Source: JAZKHT01 sp040385245 (lineage in GTDB: Bacteria; Pseudomonadota; Alphaproteobacteria; Rhodobacterales; Rhodobacteraceae). Taken from it: a stretch of DNA of 64,000 bases. The DNA lies in NCBI GenBank assembly GCA_040385245.1, contig JAZKHT010000007.1:1-64000 (forward strand). The letters run 5' to 3'. Shown in pieces: positions 7,718 through 16,866 of this stretch (the stretch's first letter is position 1; each line of letters opens with the position of its first letter). The position numbers were made by a program, and so were the translations under genes. Below the pieces are notes generated by a model. It was not told where the DNA came from and ran no database searches. It saw nothing but the letters and a program-made list of their open reading frames with translations.

Positions 7718-7724
7718 TGGTTCC
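7700..7724 (-). promoter_or_regulatory. EcfG-type promoter for nepR-ecfG-kinase
   Basis: Minus-strand GGAACC-N15-CGTT. It shares the palindrome at 7693-7724 with the phyR promoter. Confidence 0.8.
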
Positions 7725-7750
7725 GCCATAGCTAAACAGGGGAAAAATCC

Positions 7751-8563
7751 ATGAATGATGCAGCGGCCGATCCCGCATCCATCGTTGCAGCCAACCTGCC
7801 GTATCTGCGCCGCTATGCCCGCGCACTGACCGGTAGCCAGGAAACCGGTGACCGCTATGCAGCGGCAACACTCGAAGCGATCCTTGAAGATCCGGGAATG
7901 CTGCAATCCGGAACGCACCCGAAGATCGTCTTGTTCCGCGCCTTTCATCTGGTTTGGGCAAGCGCCGGTGCGCCCTTGGGGCAACCTGATACGGAATTCT
8001 CGCGCCGCGCGCAGGACCATATGGCAGCCTTGACGCCGAACACGCGCGAGGCGCTGTTGCTCCACGCCATCGAAGGGTTTCGCTACGATGAAATCGGGGC
8101 CATCATGGCAACCGACGCGAGACACGCCGAAGCGCTGGTGCAGATCGCCAAGCAGGAAATGGCCGAGTCTGTTGCCGGTGCGGTATTGATCATCGAGGAC
8201 GAGGCGATCATCGCCATGGACATCCAGATGATCATCACCGAAATCGGCCATCGCGTCACCGGCATCGCCCGCACCCGCACCGCCGCTGTAGATCTGGCAG
8301 CGCGTGACCGCCCTGACCTGATCCTTGCCGATATCCAGCTTGCAGATCAATCGTCGGGCATCGATGCAGTGAACGATATCCTTGCCCAGTTTGACGATAT
8401 CCCGGTCATTTTCATCACCGCATTCCCCGAACGGCTTTTGACCGGCACCAAGCCGGAACCCGCGTTCCTGATCGCCAAACCCTATTCCGAGGCGCAGGTT
8501 CGTTCCGCCGTCAGTCAGGCGATGTTTTTCTCATCGACCGCATCCCTGACCACGACAGAATGA
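7751..8563 (+). CDS. phyR: PhyR response regulator / anti-anti-sigma factor
   Basis: The product has 270 residues. Residues 1-140 are a sigma-like domain (AANLPYLRRYARALTGSQE, later LTPNTREALLLHAIEGF) that mimics EcfG. Residues 143-260 are a receiver domain with acidic pocket E149/D150, phosphoacceptor D194 (ILADIQLAD) and Lys243. Phosphorylation exposes the sigma-like domain, which then binds NepR. The gene is divergent from nepR, the classic alphaproteobacterial arrangement. AGGGGAAA precedes the ATG. Confidence 0.95.
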   Translation: MNDAAADPASIVAANLPYLRRYARALTGSQETGDRYAAATLEAILEDPGMLQSGTHPKIVLFRAFHLVWASAGAPLGQPDTEFSRRAQDHMAALTPNTREALLLHAIEGFRYDEIGAIMATDARHAEALVQIAKQEMAESVAGAVLIIEDEAIIAMDIQMIITEIGHRVTGIARTRTAAVDLAARDRPDLILADIQLADQSSGIDAVNDILAQFDDIPVIFITAFPERLLTGTKPEPAFLIAKPYSEAQVRSAVSQAMFFSSTASLTTTE

Positions 8564-8571
8564 AAAAAATA

Positions 8572-8613
8572 CGGCGCCGGAGGAAAGGTTCAGAAACCTT
8601 CCCTCCGGCGCCG
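8572..8613. terminator. Long hairpin after phyR
   Basis: A near-perfect stem of about 19 base pairs (CGGCGCCGGAGG...CCTCCGGCGCCG) surrounds a short loop. The A-run at 8562-8569 gives a T-run on the minus strand, so it best terminates leftward transcription from the 8794-9132 gene, and may also stop phyR. Confidence 0.75.
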
Positions 8614-8793
8614 GGGCTGCGTCATGACAGGGGGACGCACATGACCAGCCACTGATCGGCACCATCTATTCGGACAGGACGGTGCAGATGCCGATCTGGT
8701 ATCAAACACCGCCCCCCCGGCGCCGGTTCCACGTCGACGGAAATTTTTCTCTGACGTCTGTTCCGCGAGACGGGGTTTGCGACAGGCTGGCGA

Positions 8794-9132
8794 TCAGTTC
8801 AGAACGTCAGCAATCACACCAAGGCTTTCCACGATGCGGCGCGTGGCCAGGGCGACCCGCAATACGTCGTTGTCGACACGCACATAACGTGTTCCATCGT
8901 CAGGCCGTCGCAGGCCATAGCGATCCCAATCGTCAATGATGATATAGCGCACATCGCGGGGCAGTTCGTCACCAACGCCCCAACCGCGCTGTTTTGCCAG
9001 CCCCGGCGGCACGCAAGGCACGGCCTTCTTTGCCAGACCTGGCGGGCAACCCTTTGGACCTGCCACCGCGATTCCGGGGCCGATCAGGGCAAGGCCAACC
9101 GCGACAACCACCGCTGTCATCCGCGTTTTCAT
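8794..9132 (-). CDS. RcnB-like / excalibur-adjacent small periplasmic protein
   Basis: The product has 112 residues. A signal peptide (about 1-24, ending IAVAG) precedes two repeats of the type CPPGLAKK and CVPPGLAKQ. The C-terminal half, with DDWDRYGLRRPDDGTRYVRV and then NDVLRVALATRRIVE, resembles RcnB-type periplasmic proteins. RcnB is linked to nickel/cobalt homeostasis, but most relatives are uncharacterised. The start at 9132 is chosen for its signal peptide and AAGGA site; longer frames lack both. A weaker EcfG-type promoter lies at 9208-9232. Confidence 0.75.
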   Translation of the reverse strand: MKTRMTAVVVAVGLALIGPGIAVAGPKGCPPGLAKKAVPCVPPGLAKQRGWGVGDELPRDVRYIIIDDWDRYGLRRPDDGTRYVRVDNDVLRVALATRRIVESLGVIADVLN

Positions 9133-9207
9133 CTTGAAATCCTTTCCAGATGCGCAGGCCAACGGTCCACGCGAAAGCCCCCTGATCGCAGGGGGCCGGA
9201 TCAACAA

Positions 9208-9232
9208 AACCGCAAATGCGGTGGAAAGTTCC
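9208..9232 (-). promoter_or_regulatory. Weak EcfG-type promoter
   Basis: Minus-strand GGAACT-N15-GGTT. The -35 is good, but the -10 deviates by one base. It reads toward the RcnB-like gene. Confidence 0.45.
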
Positions 9233-9267
9233 TGCCACGGTCGATCGCGGGCCACCACTGTGACGGA

Positions 9268-9438
9268 TCAGGCGTGGCTGAAATACGCAAACATCTGCTC
9301 AATGGCGGGCAGGGTCTTTTGTGTGCTCGGGCGGGACGGGGTCATGTCGTAGTAGCCAAGCGATTCAGGGTATTGTGCCAGGACTGCTGTATCCTTGGCG
9401 AGTTCGGGCGGGGCGACTTTTGCGTGTTCATTTGCCAT
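9268..9438 (-). CDS. Small hypothetical protein
   Basis: The product has 56 residues from the ATG at 9438. It is soluble, with an AQYPESLGYYDMTPSRPST segment and an aromatic C-terminus (MFAYFSHA). No signal peptide, membrane helix or known domain is visible, and the ribosome binding site is weak. A longer in-frame start at 9558 would run into the protease gene and is less likely. It lies alone between the RcnB-like gene and the subtilase. It may be spurious. Confidence 0.35.
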   Translation of the reverse strand: MANEHAKVAPPELAKDTAVLAQYPESLGYYDMTPSRPSTQKTLPAIEQMFAYFSHA

Positions 9439-9520
9439 ACCGATCAAATGGGCGGCTTTGCAGCAATCAGCCACCCATGATTCAGCATAGTCCCCATGCA
9501 CCGGGCGCAAGCCGCCGCGA

Positions 9521-12298
9521 TTACAGCCAGAAATCGCCCGCGGACAGCGTTGTGACACCTGTCACCGTCAGGGCAAAGTCGGCGAGGCGATCCCCGTTCA
9601 CATCGCCCCGCAGGATCACGCCCCCCGCCACCGCTTCCACCGACAATTGCCCGCGTTGGCCGGTGAACGTAGTTACAATGCTGGCACTGAACGCCTGATT
9701 CCCGCTGGCGGACGTATTCGCATCGATCATCCCCAGATCAATCCGGTCCACACCCCGCTGAAAGCCAACGATGACATCGCGGGCGGCATTGGTGCCCACC
9801 TCGGCCGCTGTCCCGAAAATGAACACGTCCTCCCCGGCATCGCCCAGCAAACGATCAATCCCGGTTCCTCCACGCAGCCGATCCGCGCCACCCCCACCGA
9901 TCAAGGTGTCGTTCCCGGCCAGCCCTATCAACACATCCGCCCCGACGTCGCCCCTGATTTCGTTGTTGGCGGCATTGCCAGTGCCCCGAAAGGCCCCGGT
10001 TCCTATGTAGTCCAAATGTTCCAGATGACTTGCCACCGTGTATGTCGTCAGGTTGGTCTTGACCCAATCGAAACCACCGCCGGTGACTTCGGTGATACGG
10101 TCACCCGTGCTGCCGACATAATAGGTGTCGTTCCCCGTTCCGCCGATCAGCTTGTCATCATCAGCGCCGCCGCGCAGGACGTCGTTGCCCGCGCCGCCCA
10201 GAATACTGTCGCGCCCCGACCCACCGTCGAGCATGTCATTCCCGCCCATCCCGGACAGGGTGTCGTTGCCACCCAGACCAAGCATCCAATCTGCATTGTC
10301 GTAGCCCGTAAAACGGTTTGCCCCAGACGACCCGAGCGCGAAGCTGGCATAGGTCAATCCACCGAACTTCGCATAAAGATCAATGGTCACATCATCAAAC
10401 CGGGCAAATTCGAACCCGATCAGCACATCGACGCCAAAGCCACCGCTGTTGCAGGTGACCGTGATCACCCCGTTCGCCAGCACAAAGCCATAGTTGACAC
10501 TTGCACCCATAAAGCAGGCTGTATCCGTGCCTTCCCCGCCCACAAGCGTGTCGTTGCCCCGCGCCCCGCCGACGACATTGCCCACCCAATTGCCGATGAT
10601 GATGTCATTGACGTCACCGCCCAAGGCATTCTCGATCACCGTTCCCGCTGCAATGGTCAAAAACGCAACGCCGCCAAGGGTTGATGTGGTGCCCGCGTTC
10701 AGGTTCAACGTCAGGTCGCGCACCATGACCGCCGCATTGATCCAATCCACGCCACCATCCGCGTCCGCCAACATGAGGCGGTCGGGATCGTTCTGAATCC
10801 GAACCAGCGCCTCTTCGGTATAGTGGAACACGTCATTGACCGTGACGGCGGACCCGAATCCTTCGAATTCCACCGATGCAAGAACACCCGTATCCCGCGC
10901 AACCGTGTCGTCGATGATCAGGCGCCATGTTCCGGCGCTGGTTTCCCCCCGAAACCCTTCGATGCCGAAGGTATGGGTCAGCGACCAATCCGCCGTGGAC
11001 CTGTTCCCCGAAGACCCGTCATACAAGGCAAACGTCGTGCCTGAAGGCGAAACAAGATAAATGCGAAGGTCCGTCAGATCGGTGTGGGACAGGGTCAGCG
11101 TCAGGGCGACATGTTCCAGATTTACATTCTGGCCGATGGAAAAGGCATAGGACGCTGTCGCAAGGTCCGTGATGCCGCGGTTTGGCCGATACTCGGCCCG
11201 TGCAACCTGCTCGTTCGACGATTGCGCCGCATCTGCGTAAAGGATATCCCAAACTTCGGCCATGCGAACGGCGGCATGGGCATTGACCATGCCATACCCG
11301 AAATCACCGCTGAAATGCAGACCGCCGCCGTTCCAGCTGTCTGACCCGTTGAAAGTCCACGACGTTTCCTCGTCTTGGGACGATCCGGTGCGCAGACTGC
11401 CCGTGCCCATTGCGGACAGCGCAAGGATGTTCTGCACATCCCGCCAACCCAGACCGGCGTTCGCGTCCAGCATCAGGGCAACCACCCCCGCCGTCACCGG
11501 ACCTGCCGCCGATGTGCCGCCAAAGCCGTTGGTGTAATCGCCGTTCAGCAACCCGTCATACCCGACGCCAAGCCCTGCCAGATCGGTCGTCACTGCCCCT
11601 GCCGGGGCCGAGATCAGGATATGCGCCCCCCGGTTGGAATAGAAAGCGATCGACCCGTCCTCATTCGTCGCCGCGACCGAGATTGTTGCGCGCGATGCGT
11701 CAAGCGATGATCCGTTGCCGTCCACACTCTCGTTTCCGGCGGATTTCACGTTGATCGTGCCCAGACCACTCCGCCCGGTGACCAACGACGCCTCGAACAG
11801 GTCAATGTCTGCATCGCGGTAGAAATAGCCTGCGGGATCAAGGCCGTAGCTGTGATTGGTGATATCGAAATCGCCAAGATGCTCTAGCGTTTCCAAGTAC
11901 CGATACCATTCAGAATTGATATCGTCCTGACCGCCAAAGATCCGCACCCCGGTGACGTCAGCGCCAAACGCAACGCCCACGCCACCGCGACCGTTGGCGG
12001 CAGCTGCAATCAGACCCGCTACAGAGGTGCCATGCCCATCATTGATCGGTTGGCCGTCGTTCAGCCAGCCCGAAATGGTAAGATGTGCGCTGGCATCATA
12101 GTTGCGCGCAAGATCCCAATGGCCGGCCTCAACCCCAGTATCCCAGATGCCGACGGTCACGCCCCTGCCAGTGTGGTCTGCCCAAACCCGCTCCAACCCG
12201 GCGCGGCCGGTGGTGTCGCCGTATCCAAGCCGTCCAATGGTGCCAAGGTGCCACTGGCTGGCCAGCATAGGATCAACCGGACGATAGGAATTCACCAT
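9521..12298 (-). CDS. Subtilisin-like serine protease with P-domain and RTX repeats
   Basis: The product has 925 residues. A subtilase (S8) domain occupies roughly 1-360, with catalytic motifs WDTGVEAGH (Asp), DGHGTSVAGL (His) and GGTSAAGPV (Ser). A proprotein-convertase P-domain follows (about 375-500, including TLTLSHTDLTDLRIYLVSP). The second half carries clusters of GGxGxDxLxGGxGNDxL calcium-binding repeats. The C-terminus ends in LSAGDFWL, typical of type I secretion signals. There is no N-terminal signal peptide, so export by an ABC/MFP/TolC system is expected; none is encoded here. The start at 12298 is chosen over a GTG at 12337. It lies just downstream of the polysaccharide operon on the same strand. 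Confidence 0.88.
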   Translation of the reverse strand: MVNSYRPVDPMLASQWHLGTIGRLGYGDTTGRAGLERVWADHTGRGVTVGIWDTGVEAGHWDLARNYDASAHLTISGWLNDGQPINDGHGTSVAGLIAAAANGRGGVGVAFGADVTGVRIFGGQDDINSEWYRYLETLEHLGDFDITNHSYGLDPAGYFYRDADIDLFEASLVTGRSGLGTINVKSAGNESVDGNGSSLDASRATISVAATNEDGSIAFYSNRGAHILISAPAGAVTTDLAGLGVGYDGLLNGDYTNGFGGTSAAGPVTAGVVALMLDANAGLGWRDVQNILALSAMGTGSLRTGSSQDEETSWTFNGSDSWNGGGLHFSGDFGYGMVNAHAAVRMAEVWDILYADAAQSSNEQVARAEYRPNRGITDLATASYAFSIGQNVNLEHVALTLTLSHTDLTDLRIYLVSPSGTTFALYDGSSGNRSTADWSLTHTFGIEGFRGETSAGTWRLIIDDTVARDTGVLASVEFEGFGSAVTVNDVFHYTEEALVRIQNDPDRLMLADADGGVDWINAAVMVRDLTLNLNAGTTSTLGGVAFLTIAAGTVIENALGGDVNDIIIGNWVGNVVGGARGNDTLVGGEGTDTACFMGASVNYGFVLANGVITVTCNSGGFGVDVLIGFEFARFDDVTIDLYAKFGGLTYASFALGSSGANRFTGYDNADWMLGLGGNDTLSGMGGNDMLDGGSGRDSILGGAGNDVLRGGADDDKLIGGTGNDTYYVGSTGDRITEVTGGGFDWVKTNLTTYTVASHLEHLDYIGTGAFRGTGNAANNEIRGDVGADVLIGLAGNDTLIGGGGADRLRGGTGIDRLLGDAGEDVFIFGTAAEVGTNAARDVIVGFQRGVDRIDLGMIDANTSASGNQAFSASIVTTFTGQRGQLSVEAVAGGVILRGDVNGDRLADFALTVTGVTTLSAGDFWL

Positions 12299-12395
12299 GA
12301 CACCACTCAAACGCACAAAATTACAGGACAAGCTCACGTTCGAAAGGAACTCGCCGTCCGATTGTGTGTACCGTAATTCGACAATGGCATCGAGT

Positions 12396-13439
12396 CTACC
12401 ACATCAGGGCCTGATCACCGCCCAGTTTGGAATTGCCCGTAGTTTTGAACTGACGCGCCAGATCGGCAACCGCAGGATCGTCGATGACCGACAGATAGGC
12501 CTGCGTCCATGCGAATTCATGGGGTTCCGGCTTGCCGAATTTCTGCGTCTTGCCGGACACCGCCTGTACCTCGGCCTCGTCTTCAAGCGCGCGCAGAACA
12601 AAGCCGACAATGCGCGGAATGGCTTTGTCACAGGCGTTGAACAAATCCGCGCCCGTTGGTTCCAGCAGCGCAGCGGTCACGACAAGCGGGCCTGTCGCGT
12701 GGATTTGGTAATGCAGCGCAAGATTGCCACGCCACATCTCGTTCGGCAAACTGCCGTCGGCTGCCGCCTCGCAGGCGACCAGACGGGTGGACTCGGTGGC
12801 CCATGTCACCATAGCTGCATCCTTGACGGTCAACCCGACCCGCGCCGCCGCCAGTGCAGCCCAGGCGCGCAGGTTGTTGCGCGATGCGCGCGGCGGGGCC
12901 TTTTCATCAAAGAAGGCCATGCTTGCCCGCATCCGTTCCCGCAACCAAGCGTCGATGACCGGCAGGCGCGGGTCGCCTTTCAACATCGTGCTGACCTTGG
13001 CATGGGCAAAGGCGATGCCGCCGATACGGGACGGCACAGACAGATTGGCGCTGTCGGTTGTCATTTTCGACAGCGCGTCCCCAGTGGCCCAGGCATGGAT
13101 ACGGTCAACGACACAGTCAGCGGCTTTGGTCGCATCTTCGCCGCCCTGCACGGCAATATCCGATACCACCGCCAAATCCGTGATGAACCGGTCAATCGGC
13201 TTCAGGGCAGCATTCACCGCCGCATTCGCTTTTTCGTCAAAGTCCGACCGGTTCTTGCTGTCATCGGCGTATCGGCTGGGGTGGCCCAGTTCGATCACGG
13301 GCGCCACCGCCTTGAAACAGACAAAGGGTTTCTTTTCCTCGGCTTTGGCAGTCCCCGGGTCGGCGGGGGCCGTGTCCTGCGCCTGTACTGGCAGGGCCAG
13401 CGCGCACATCAGGACAGCGACGGTATGTAAGCGCGTCAT
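12396..13439 (-). CDS. algL: AlgL-like polysaccharide lyase family 5 protein lacking the catalytic His
   Basis: The product has 347 residues with a signal peptide (about 1-20, ending VQAQ), so it is periplasmic. It follows AlgL/A1-III lyases throughout: LPNEMWRGNLALHYQIHA (231-248) carries the conserved Arg237 and Tyr244, and the C-terminus has LGGDQALMW. However, the family motif NNHxYW, whose His is catalytic, reads NNLRAW here (188-193), with Leu190 replacing His. The protein may therefore bind rather than cleave the polymer, or use another residue. In Pseudomonas, AlgL clears stray polymer from the periplasm. Its ATG overlaps the preceding stop as ATGA, and it ends the operon. Confidence 0.75.
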   Translation of the reverse strand: MTRLHTVAVLMCALALPVQAQDTAPADPGTAKAEEKKPFVCFKAVAPVIELGHPSRYADDSKNRSDFDEKANAAVNAALKPIDRFITDLAVVSDIAVQGGEDATKAADCVVDRIHAWATGDALSKMTTDSANLSVPSRIGGIAFAHAKVSTMLKGDPRLPVIDAWLRERMRASMAFFDEKAPPRASRNNLRAWAALAAARVGLTVKDAAMVTWATESTRLVACEAAADGSLPNEMWRGNLALHYQIHATGPLVVTAALLEPTGADLFNACDKAIPRIVGFVLRALEDEAEVQAVSGKTQKFGKPEPHEFAWTQAYLSVIDDPAVADLARQFKTTGNSKLGGDQALMW

Positions 13440-16183
13440 TGGCTTAGCCCCGACGACATATTCAGGTTTTTCATGGTTTCCTCTGCTTCCTCGCTGCCCT
13501 TTGCAGCAGCGCGAGACAGCCATTCGATGGCCATTTCCCGGGATGGTTCGGTTCCGATACCCAGCGACAGAGCCTGCGCGTATTGCACCATACCTTCGAC
13601 ATCGCCACCTTCTGCGGCCTGACGCAGCCAGTCGGTTGCCTGCGCCACATCTTCGGGCCGGGTCGCCGCCGCCTGAAGGATATGGGCATATTCGCGCATC
13701 CCCACCGGGCTGCCTGCCTCGGCCGCAGCGCGATAGAGGGCCCCCACATCAATGGCACGCATCGTTGCCTCGCGGATTTCGTCCTCTTCGTTGGCAAGAC
13801 GGGCCAGCGTGCGGGGCAATTCAACCGGGCGCGACCGCTTAATCAGTTCGACGTACAGCGCGGTAGAGCGTTCGGGATCGAAGGACGGCAATTCACTGCG
13901 GGCGAAATAGCGCAGCAGACGGTGAATGGCGGTATTGCTGCCAGCATTCATCGACACTTCGAAATAGCCCACCGCGCGTTCGGCATCTGAGGCAGAGCCG
14001 TAGCGGATCAAGCTGTCGCCAAGCCGGGTCAAACGCCAGCCATCGCCTTCGCCCAGGTATTCTGCAATCTCGATCCAGCGGCGGAAAGCGTCATCATCCT
14101 TGATCGCCCCCAATGCGTCGACAAAGGTGATCGCCTGATCAAAGCTGCAATCGGTGGCTGCCACGGCACGACGCTGGTAGTCGGCCTGTTGCGCCGAATC
14201 TTTCAAATGCGGCAGGGCCAGCATCAGGGCAAAGAAGTCACCCCGCGCATCGATGACCGGGGCAAAGTCGCGGTAGACTGCGGCGGAGTTGGGCCAGCGA
14301 TTTGGATCAGCCTTGGCCAGCAAGATCATCGCCTCTCCATTGCCATTCTGGGCAAGGGGCAACAGCGCCATCAACGCCTCAACCCGCGCGTCGGCGGTGG
14401 GTTTGGCGACGTCAAGCAGGTGCATGGCCAGTTCAGTACCCGCGCCCGTATCGCCAGCCGCAACGGCGGCGCGATAGGGGGCAATGTCCACCTTCCGCTC
14501 GTCGGCGTCTTGGGCGAATTCTTGCTCCAATCGGGCAGCAGACAGTTGAACCTTGTCGAAACGCGTGGCGTAATCGGCCCAGAACGCCCGCTCTGCCTTC
14601 GGGGCATCCGCCCTGTCCAACACAGCCAGATATTGGGCCATGGCCGTGGGCCGACCGTACAGTGCCTGCGATTGCAACTTTGCCAACATCAGCGGATCGG
14701 GATCAAGCGCCAGATCGTTCAATTCGTCCGTGTCGAACTCCACCGTGCGCGACCCGGTTGCTTCTTCCACGCCGCGCCAATAAGCGGCCTCGTCTCGATG
14801 CGGCGCGGATGGCGACCGGCACAGGAACGCGTTCTGCAAATCCGCCATCGGGTCAATCGCGCCGGTGTTGTGAATGGTGGCGATAACGTCATCGACGGTG
14901 GCATAAAACTCGGCCTCGGTCGTGACATGGCGGAACCGGATCGCGTTCAGACGTTCCAGTGCATCACTGTCACCCATCTCTTTGGCACGCTCCAGCAAGG
15001 CAACCGCCGCCTGTTCGCCCGCCCAGCGCCCCTGGTCGCGCAGCATCTCGTCGGCAAGCGACACCAGCGCCCAACTGGGTGCGTCCTTTCGGCCTGCCAG
15101 CCGTTCCAGCGCCGCGCGATAGGCAGGTTGGGCGGAGTCGTCCTTTTGGGCGAGGTTGAACAGGAACAGCGTCTGACGAACCAAACCCCCTCGGTCGCCG
15201 GTGGAAGCCGCGGTTGTATGAAGGGCAAGCGCACGCTCCATGTCGCGCGGAACCAGCGTACCCAGCTCATACGCGCGGCCAAGGGTGGTCTGCGCATAAG
15301 GCAGCCCGCCATCCGCAGCCTTTTGCAGATAGGTGACAAGAACGGCGTTGTCCTTGACCACATCTTCGGACCGCAGGTGAAGTTCGGCCACCTTCCACGC
15401 AGCCCCCGCATCCCCCAGATCGGCGGCAAAGCGATACCAGCGTTCGGCAAGATCGACATCGCGGGTGACGATGGTGCCATTCATGTATTCGCGCGCGATA
15501 CGCCCCGCGCGGTCGCAGATCACGGGGTCCAGTTGTCCGACCAGCGCGCCAAAGGCCATCGTCACCGCCAGATCGGGCGGCACGTCCCAACCGGGGATGG
15601 TTTGCCCTTCCATGACCATCGCTGTCAGGTCCAGCAAGGCATCGGCATTGCCGCCGTAGGCCGCCTTGACCAACAGGTCCAACCCGGCCTCTCGGTCCTG
15701 TTCGGTGCCGATGCCATCCAGCAGGTACTGCGCCGCCGCACTTTGCATCCGGGGCGATGACCCAAGGTCGGACTGACGCAGCTTGTCGATCAGCCGCAGG
15801 TTCGCCACCTCGTTCGCACGGCCTGTCGCCAGCAAAAGCGCGATGCGGTCCAACAGCGCCTTGTCGGCGCCATAGCCGGGGTCGGCGGCGGGCATCAATT
15901 CAAACGCCCGCTCCAACGTTTTGGCCCAGCGCATTGGATCAGTCTCAAGCAGCCGCTTCAACTCGCGCTGCAGGATGTCTGGGTCGCGATCGGGCAGCGC
16001 TGTTCCGTCCCACTGTTCCCACATGGCGGCAAGCTGATCGTCGGGCACACGGGATTTGCAGATATCGGACGCATCAACCTGCGGCGGTTCAAAGACCAGA
16101 TCCACAGTATCCGCCGCAAACCCCGGATGCGGCGACATCAGAAGGGCGAGTGTCAGCAAGGCAGGGCTGGCGAAGGGGCGCAT
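13436..16183 (-). CDS. Giant Sel1/TPR repeat protein of the polysaccharide operon
   Basis: The product has 915 residues with a signal peptide (about 1-23, ending PGFAA). Most of the chain is Sel1-like repeats, seen as recurring A-x-x-G-x-x-x-A spaced about 36 residues, for example AAYGGNADALLDLTAM, AADLGDAGAAWKVAEL, AADGGLPYAQTTLGRAYELG and AAEGGDVEGMVQYAQALSLG near the C-terminus. AlgK, the alginate scaffold lipoprotein, is built from the same repeats but is about half this size. No lipobox is evident. It probably scaffolds the periplasmic complex. The ATG at 16183 has AAAGGA upstream; an upstream TTG is less likely. Confidence 0.75.
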   Translation of the reverse strand: MRPFASPALLTLALLMSPHPGFAADTVDLVFEPPQVDASDICKSRVPDDQLAAMWEQWDGTALPDRDPDILQRELKRLLETDPMRWAKTLERAFELMPAADPGYGADKALLDRIALLLATGRANEVANLRLIDKLRQSDLGSSPRMQSAAAQYLLDGIGTEQDREAGLDLLVKAAYGGNADALLDLTAMVMEGQTIPGWDVPPDLAVTMAFGALVGQLDPVICDRAGRIAREYMNGTIVTRDVDLAERWYRFAADLGDAGAAWKVAELHLRSEDVVKDNAVLVTYLQKAADGGLPYAQTTLGRAYELGTLVPRDMERALALHTTAASTGDRGGLVRQTLFLFNLAQKDDSAQPAYRAALERLAGRKDAPSWALVSLADEMLRDQGRWAGEQAAVALLERAKEMGDSDALERLNAIRFRHVTTEAEFYATVDDVIATIHNTGAIDPMADLQNAFLCRSPSAPHRDEAAYWRGVEEATGSRTVEFDTDELNDLALDPDPLMLAKLQSQALYGRPTAMAQYLAVLDRADAPKAERAFWADYATRFDKVQLSAARLEQEFAQDADERKVDIAPYRAAVAAGDTGAGTELAMHLLDVAKPTADARVEALMALLPLAQNGNGEAMILLAKADPNRWPNSAAVYRDFAPVIDARGDFFALMLALPHLKDSAQQADYQRRAVAATDCSFDQAITFVDALGAIKDDDAFRRWIEIAEYLGEGDGWRLTRLGDSLIRYGSASDAERAVGYFEVSMNAGSNTAIHRLLRYFARSELPSFDPERSTALYVELIKRSRPVELPRTLARLANEEDEIREATMRAIDVGALYRAAAEAGSPVGMREYAHILQAAATRPEDVAQATDWLRQAAEGGDVEGMVQYAQALSLGIGTEPSREMAIEWLSRAAAKGSEEAEETMKNLNMSSGLSQ

Positions 16184-16212
16184 GATCAAAGTCCTTTCCG
16201 TCTGGATCGCGG

Positions 16213-16866
16213 TCAGTTGGCGATCTTGTTTTCGGCCGAAACCAGTTCGTAGGTTCCGCCCGATCCGCGAAAGACGATTGCCACGCCTTTGCGACGTTCC
16301 AGCGCGATGCCCGGAAGGGTGGCCAGGGTCTTGTCCCCCTCGCGCACTTCGAAATCGAGCGTCAGGGGTGCCTTCAGCGCGACCGAACCGGTCGCGTTCA
16401 CCGCCACGCCGGGAATGGCGACGGCCTTGGCGGCCGGCACGAACAGATCGACCGATGGCAGGTCTGACAGGTTGTAGAACGTCACATCCGCCTGCGCCGG
16501 GTTCAGCGTGATGGTATCGGTGACCATGGATTTTGACCCGTCCTGCGCCACGATTAGGCTGTAGAACGTGCCCGGCTGTATCGTTTCAATCGTTTCGTCC
16601 GTCCCCGCAGAGATGGTGATATCGCCCGGATCGGTGATCACGACATAAGGCGAGATGCCGGTATCCAGCCCGTCAAGCGCGGTGTTGTTGATTACGGCGC
16701 TGTTCAGATCAGCCCCCACGACCCGCACAAAGCTGGCATTGGGGTCGGGCACATCCTCGTAAAGGCCGCCGTCCTGCGCGTGCAAGGGCAGGGCGAGAAA
16801 AGGCAGGGCCAGCAACGCAGTCGATGCTTTGGTCCATCGGAACAGACGGGGGGTAAGGGTGTTCAT
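16213..16866 (-). CDS. algF: AlgF-like O-acetylation protein
   Basis: The product has 217 residues, close to the 216 of Pseudomonas AlgF. A signal peptide covers about 1-30 (LPLHAQ). The body is beta-rich, with LYEDVPDPNASFVRVV at the mature N-terminus and DVTFYNLSDLPSVDLFVP in the middle, resembling AlgF. AlgF is a periplasmic adaptor needed for O-acetylation with AlgI and AlgJ. The start at 16866 overlaps the algX stop (ATGA). It lies between algX and the giant Sel1 gene. Confidence 0.8.
   Translation of the reverse strand: MNTLTPRLFRWTKASTALLALPFLALPLHAQDGGLYEDVPDPNASFVRVVGADLNSAVINNTALDGLDTGISPYVVITDPGDITISAGTDETIETIQPGTFYSLIVAQDGSKSMVTDTITLNPAQADVTFYNLSDLPSVDLFVPAAKAVAIPGVAVNATGSVALKAPLTLDFEVREGDKTLATLPGIALERRKGVAIVFRGSGGTYELVSAENKIAN

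Noticed and set aside
12297..13430. 377-residue frame on the plus strand
   Set aside because: It is antisense to the algL-like gene, which has a signal peptide and family motifs.
14189..15760. 523-residue frame on the plus strand
   Set aside because: It is antisense to the Sel1 repeat gene and rich in Arg/Gln/Gly, as expected of a shadow frame.
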